In this document: positions 60,605 to 64,000 of the stretch, piece after piece
How positions within the stretch are numbered: the stretch's first letter is position 1
Layout of the letters: every line of letters starts with the position of its first letter
Source of the DNA: Berryella intestinalis
Lineage (GTDB): Bacteria > Actinomycetota > Coriobacteriia > Coriobacteriales > Eggerthellaceae
Assembly: GCF_000814825.1 (NCBI RefSeq)
Contig: NZ_CP009302.1
Span: forward strand, 1,302,001 to 1,366,000
DNA length: 64,000 nt
Direction of reading: 5' to 3'
Notes under the pieces: generated by a model
What the model saw: the letters and a program-made list of their open reading frames with translations, nothing else
What the model was told of the DNA's origin: nothing
Database searches by the model: none
Position numbers and translations under genes: made by a program

Positions 60605-64000
<3,396 letters not shown>

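Overview
The window looks like a high-GC Gram-positive chromosome, most likely Coriobacteriia (Eggerthella/Gordonibacter relatives). The reasons are the high GC, the rplU-rpmA-obg-proB-proA-nadD-rsfS order, a GlnR-like regulator beside a GSI-type glutamine synthetase, a transketolase split into two subunits, and a large ATPase/BTAD regulator. The genus is inferred from protein character only; no database was searched.

Layout. 1-2045: the N-terminus of a secreted thioester-domain protein (minus strand), two small proteins of unknown function, smpB, and then a consensus promoter driving tmRNA (ssrA, 2113-2475). About 2468-14021: an integrated mobile element of about 11.5 kb placed exactly at the 3' end of tmRNA. 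It carries an iteron-like array, an attenuated leader, an AlpA-like protein, an SF3 (P4/D5-type) helicase, structured DNA that is a candidate oriT, MobC and a relaxase, two unknown minus-strand genes, a ParA/ribbon-helix-helix pair, a C5 methyltransferase with an Eco47II-like endonuclease, and a large serine recombinase. No T4SS or coupling protein is visible, so it should be mobilizable rather than self-conjugative. 14132-39345: minus-strand housekeeping genes: rnr, S41 protease, ftsX-ftsE, transketolase pair, prfB, secA, BTAD regulator, rsfS, nadD-yqeK fusion, proA, proB, obg, rpmA, rplU, polA, GlnR-like regulator and glnA. 39633-41132: metN-metI. 41155-60129: a surface-polysaccharide locus with about eight glycosyltransferase genes, an aminotransferase, a priming sugar transferase, an ABC exporter, two UDP-galactopyranose mutases, wecB and a FlaA1/CapD-like enzyme. 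60272-64000: a minus-strand rRNA operon (5S, 23S, 3' end of 16S) with no tRNA in the spacer.

Main observations. (1) A 9-bp core (CTCCACCAA) occurs at the tmRNA 3' end and at the far end of the element. The recombinase gene runs across the right-hand copy, so integration removes its last 23 codons, which lie just after tmRNA and end at a stop inside a terminator hairpin, and replaces them with 21 codons from the old chromosomal tmRNA terminator. (2) The element seems equipped for a plasmid-like phase: 13 TGACCA repeats flanking an AT-rich core beside the helicase gene, and a partition-type gene pair whose two putative operators share the same geometry (9-bp arms, 13-nt spacer). (3) A promoter-leader-terminator unit ahead of the AlpA/helicase genes recalls phage P4 immunity control. 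(4) One glycosyltransferase gene is frameshifted by a tandem 5-bp duplication and would be intact without it.
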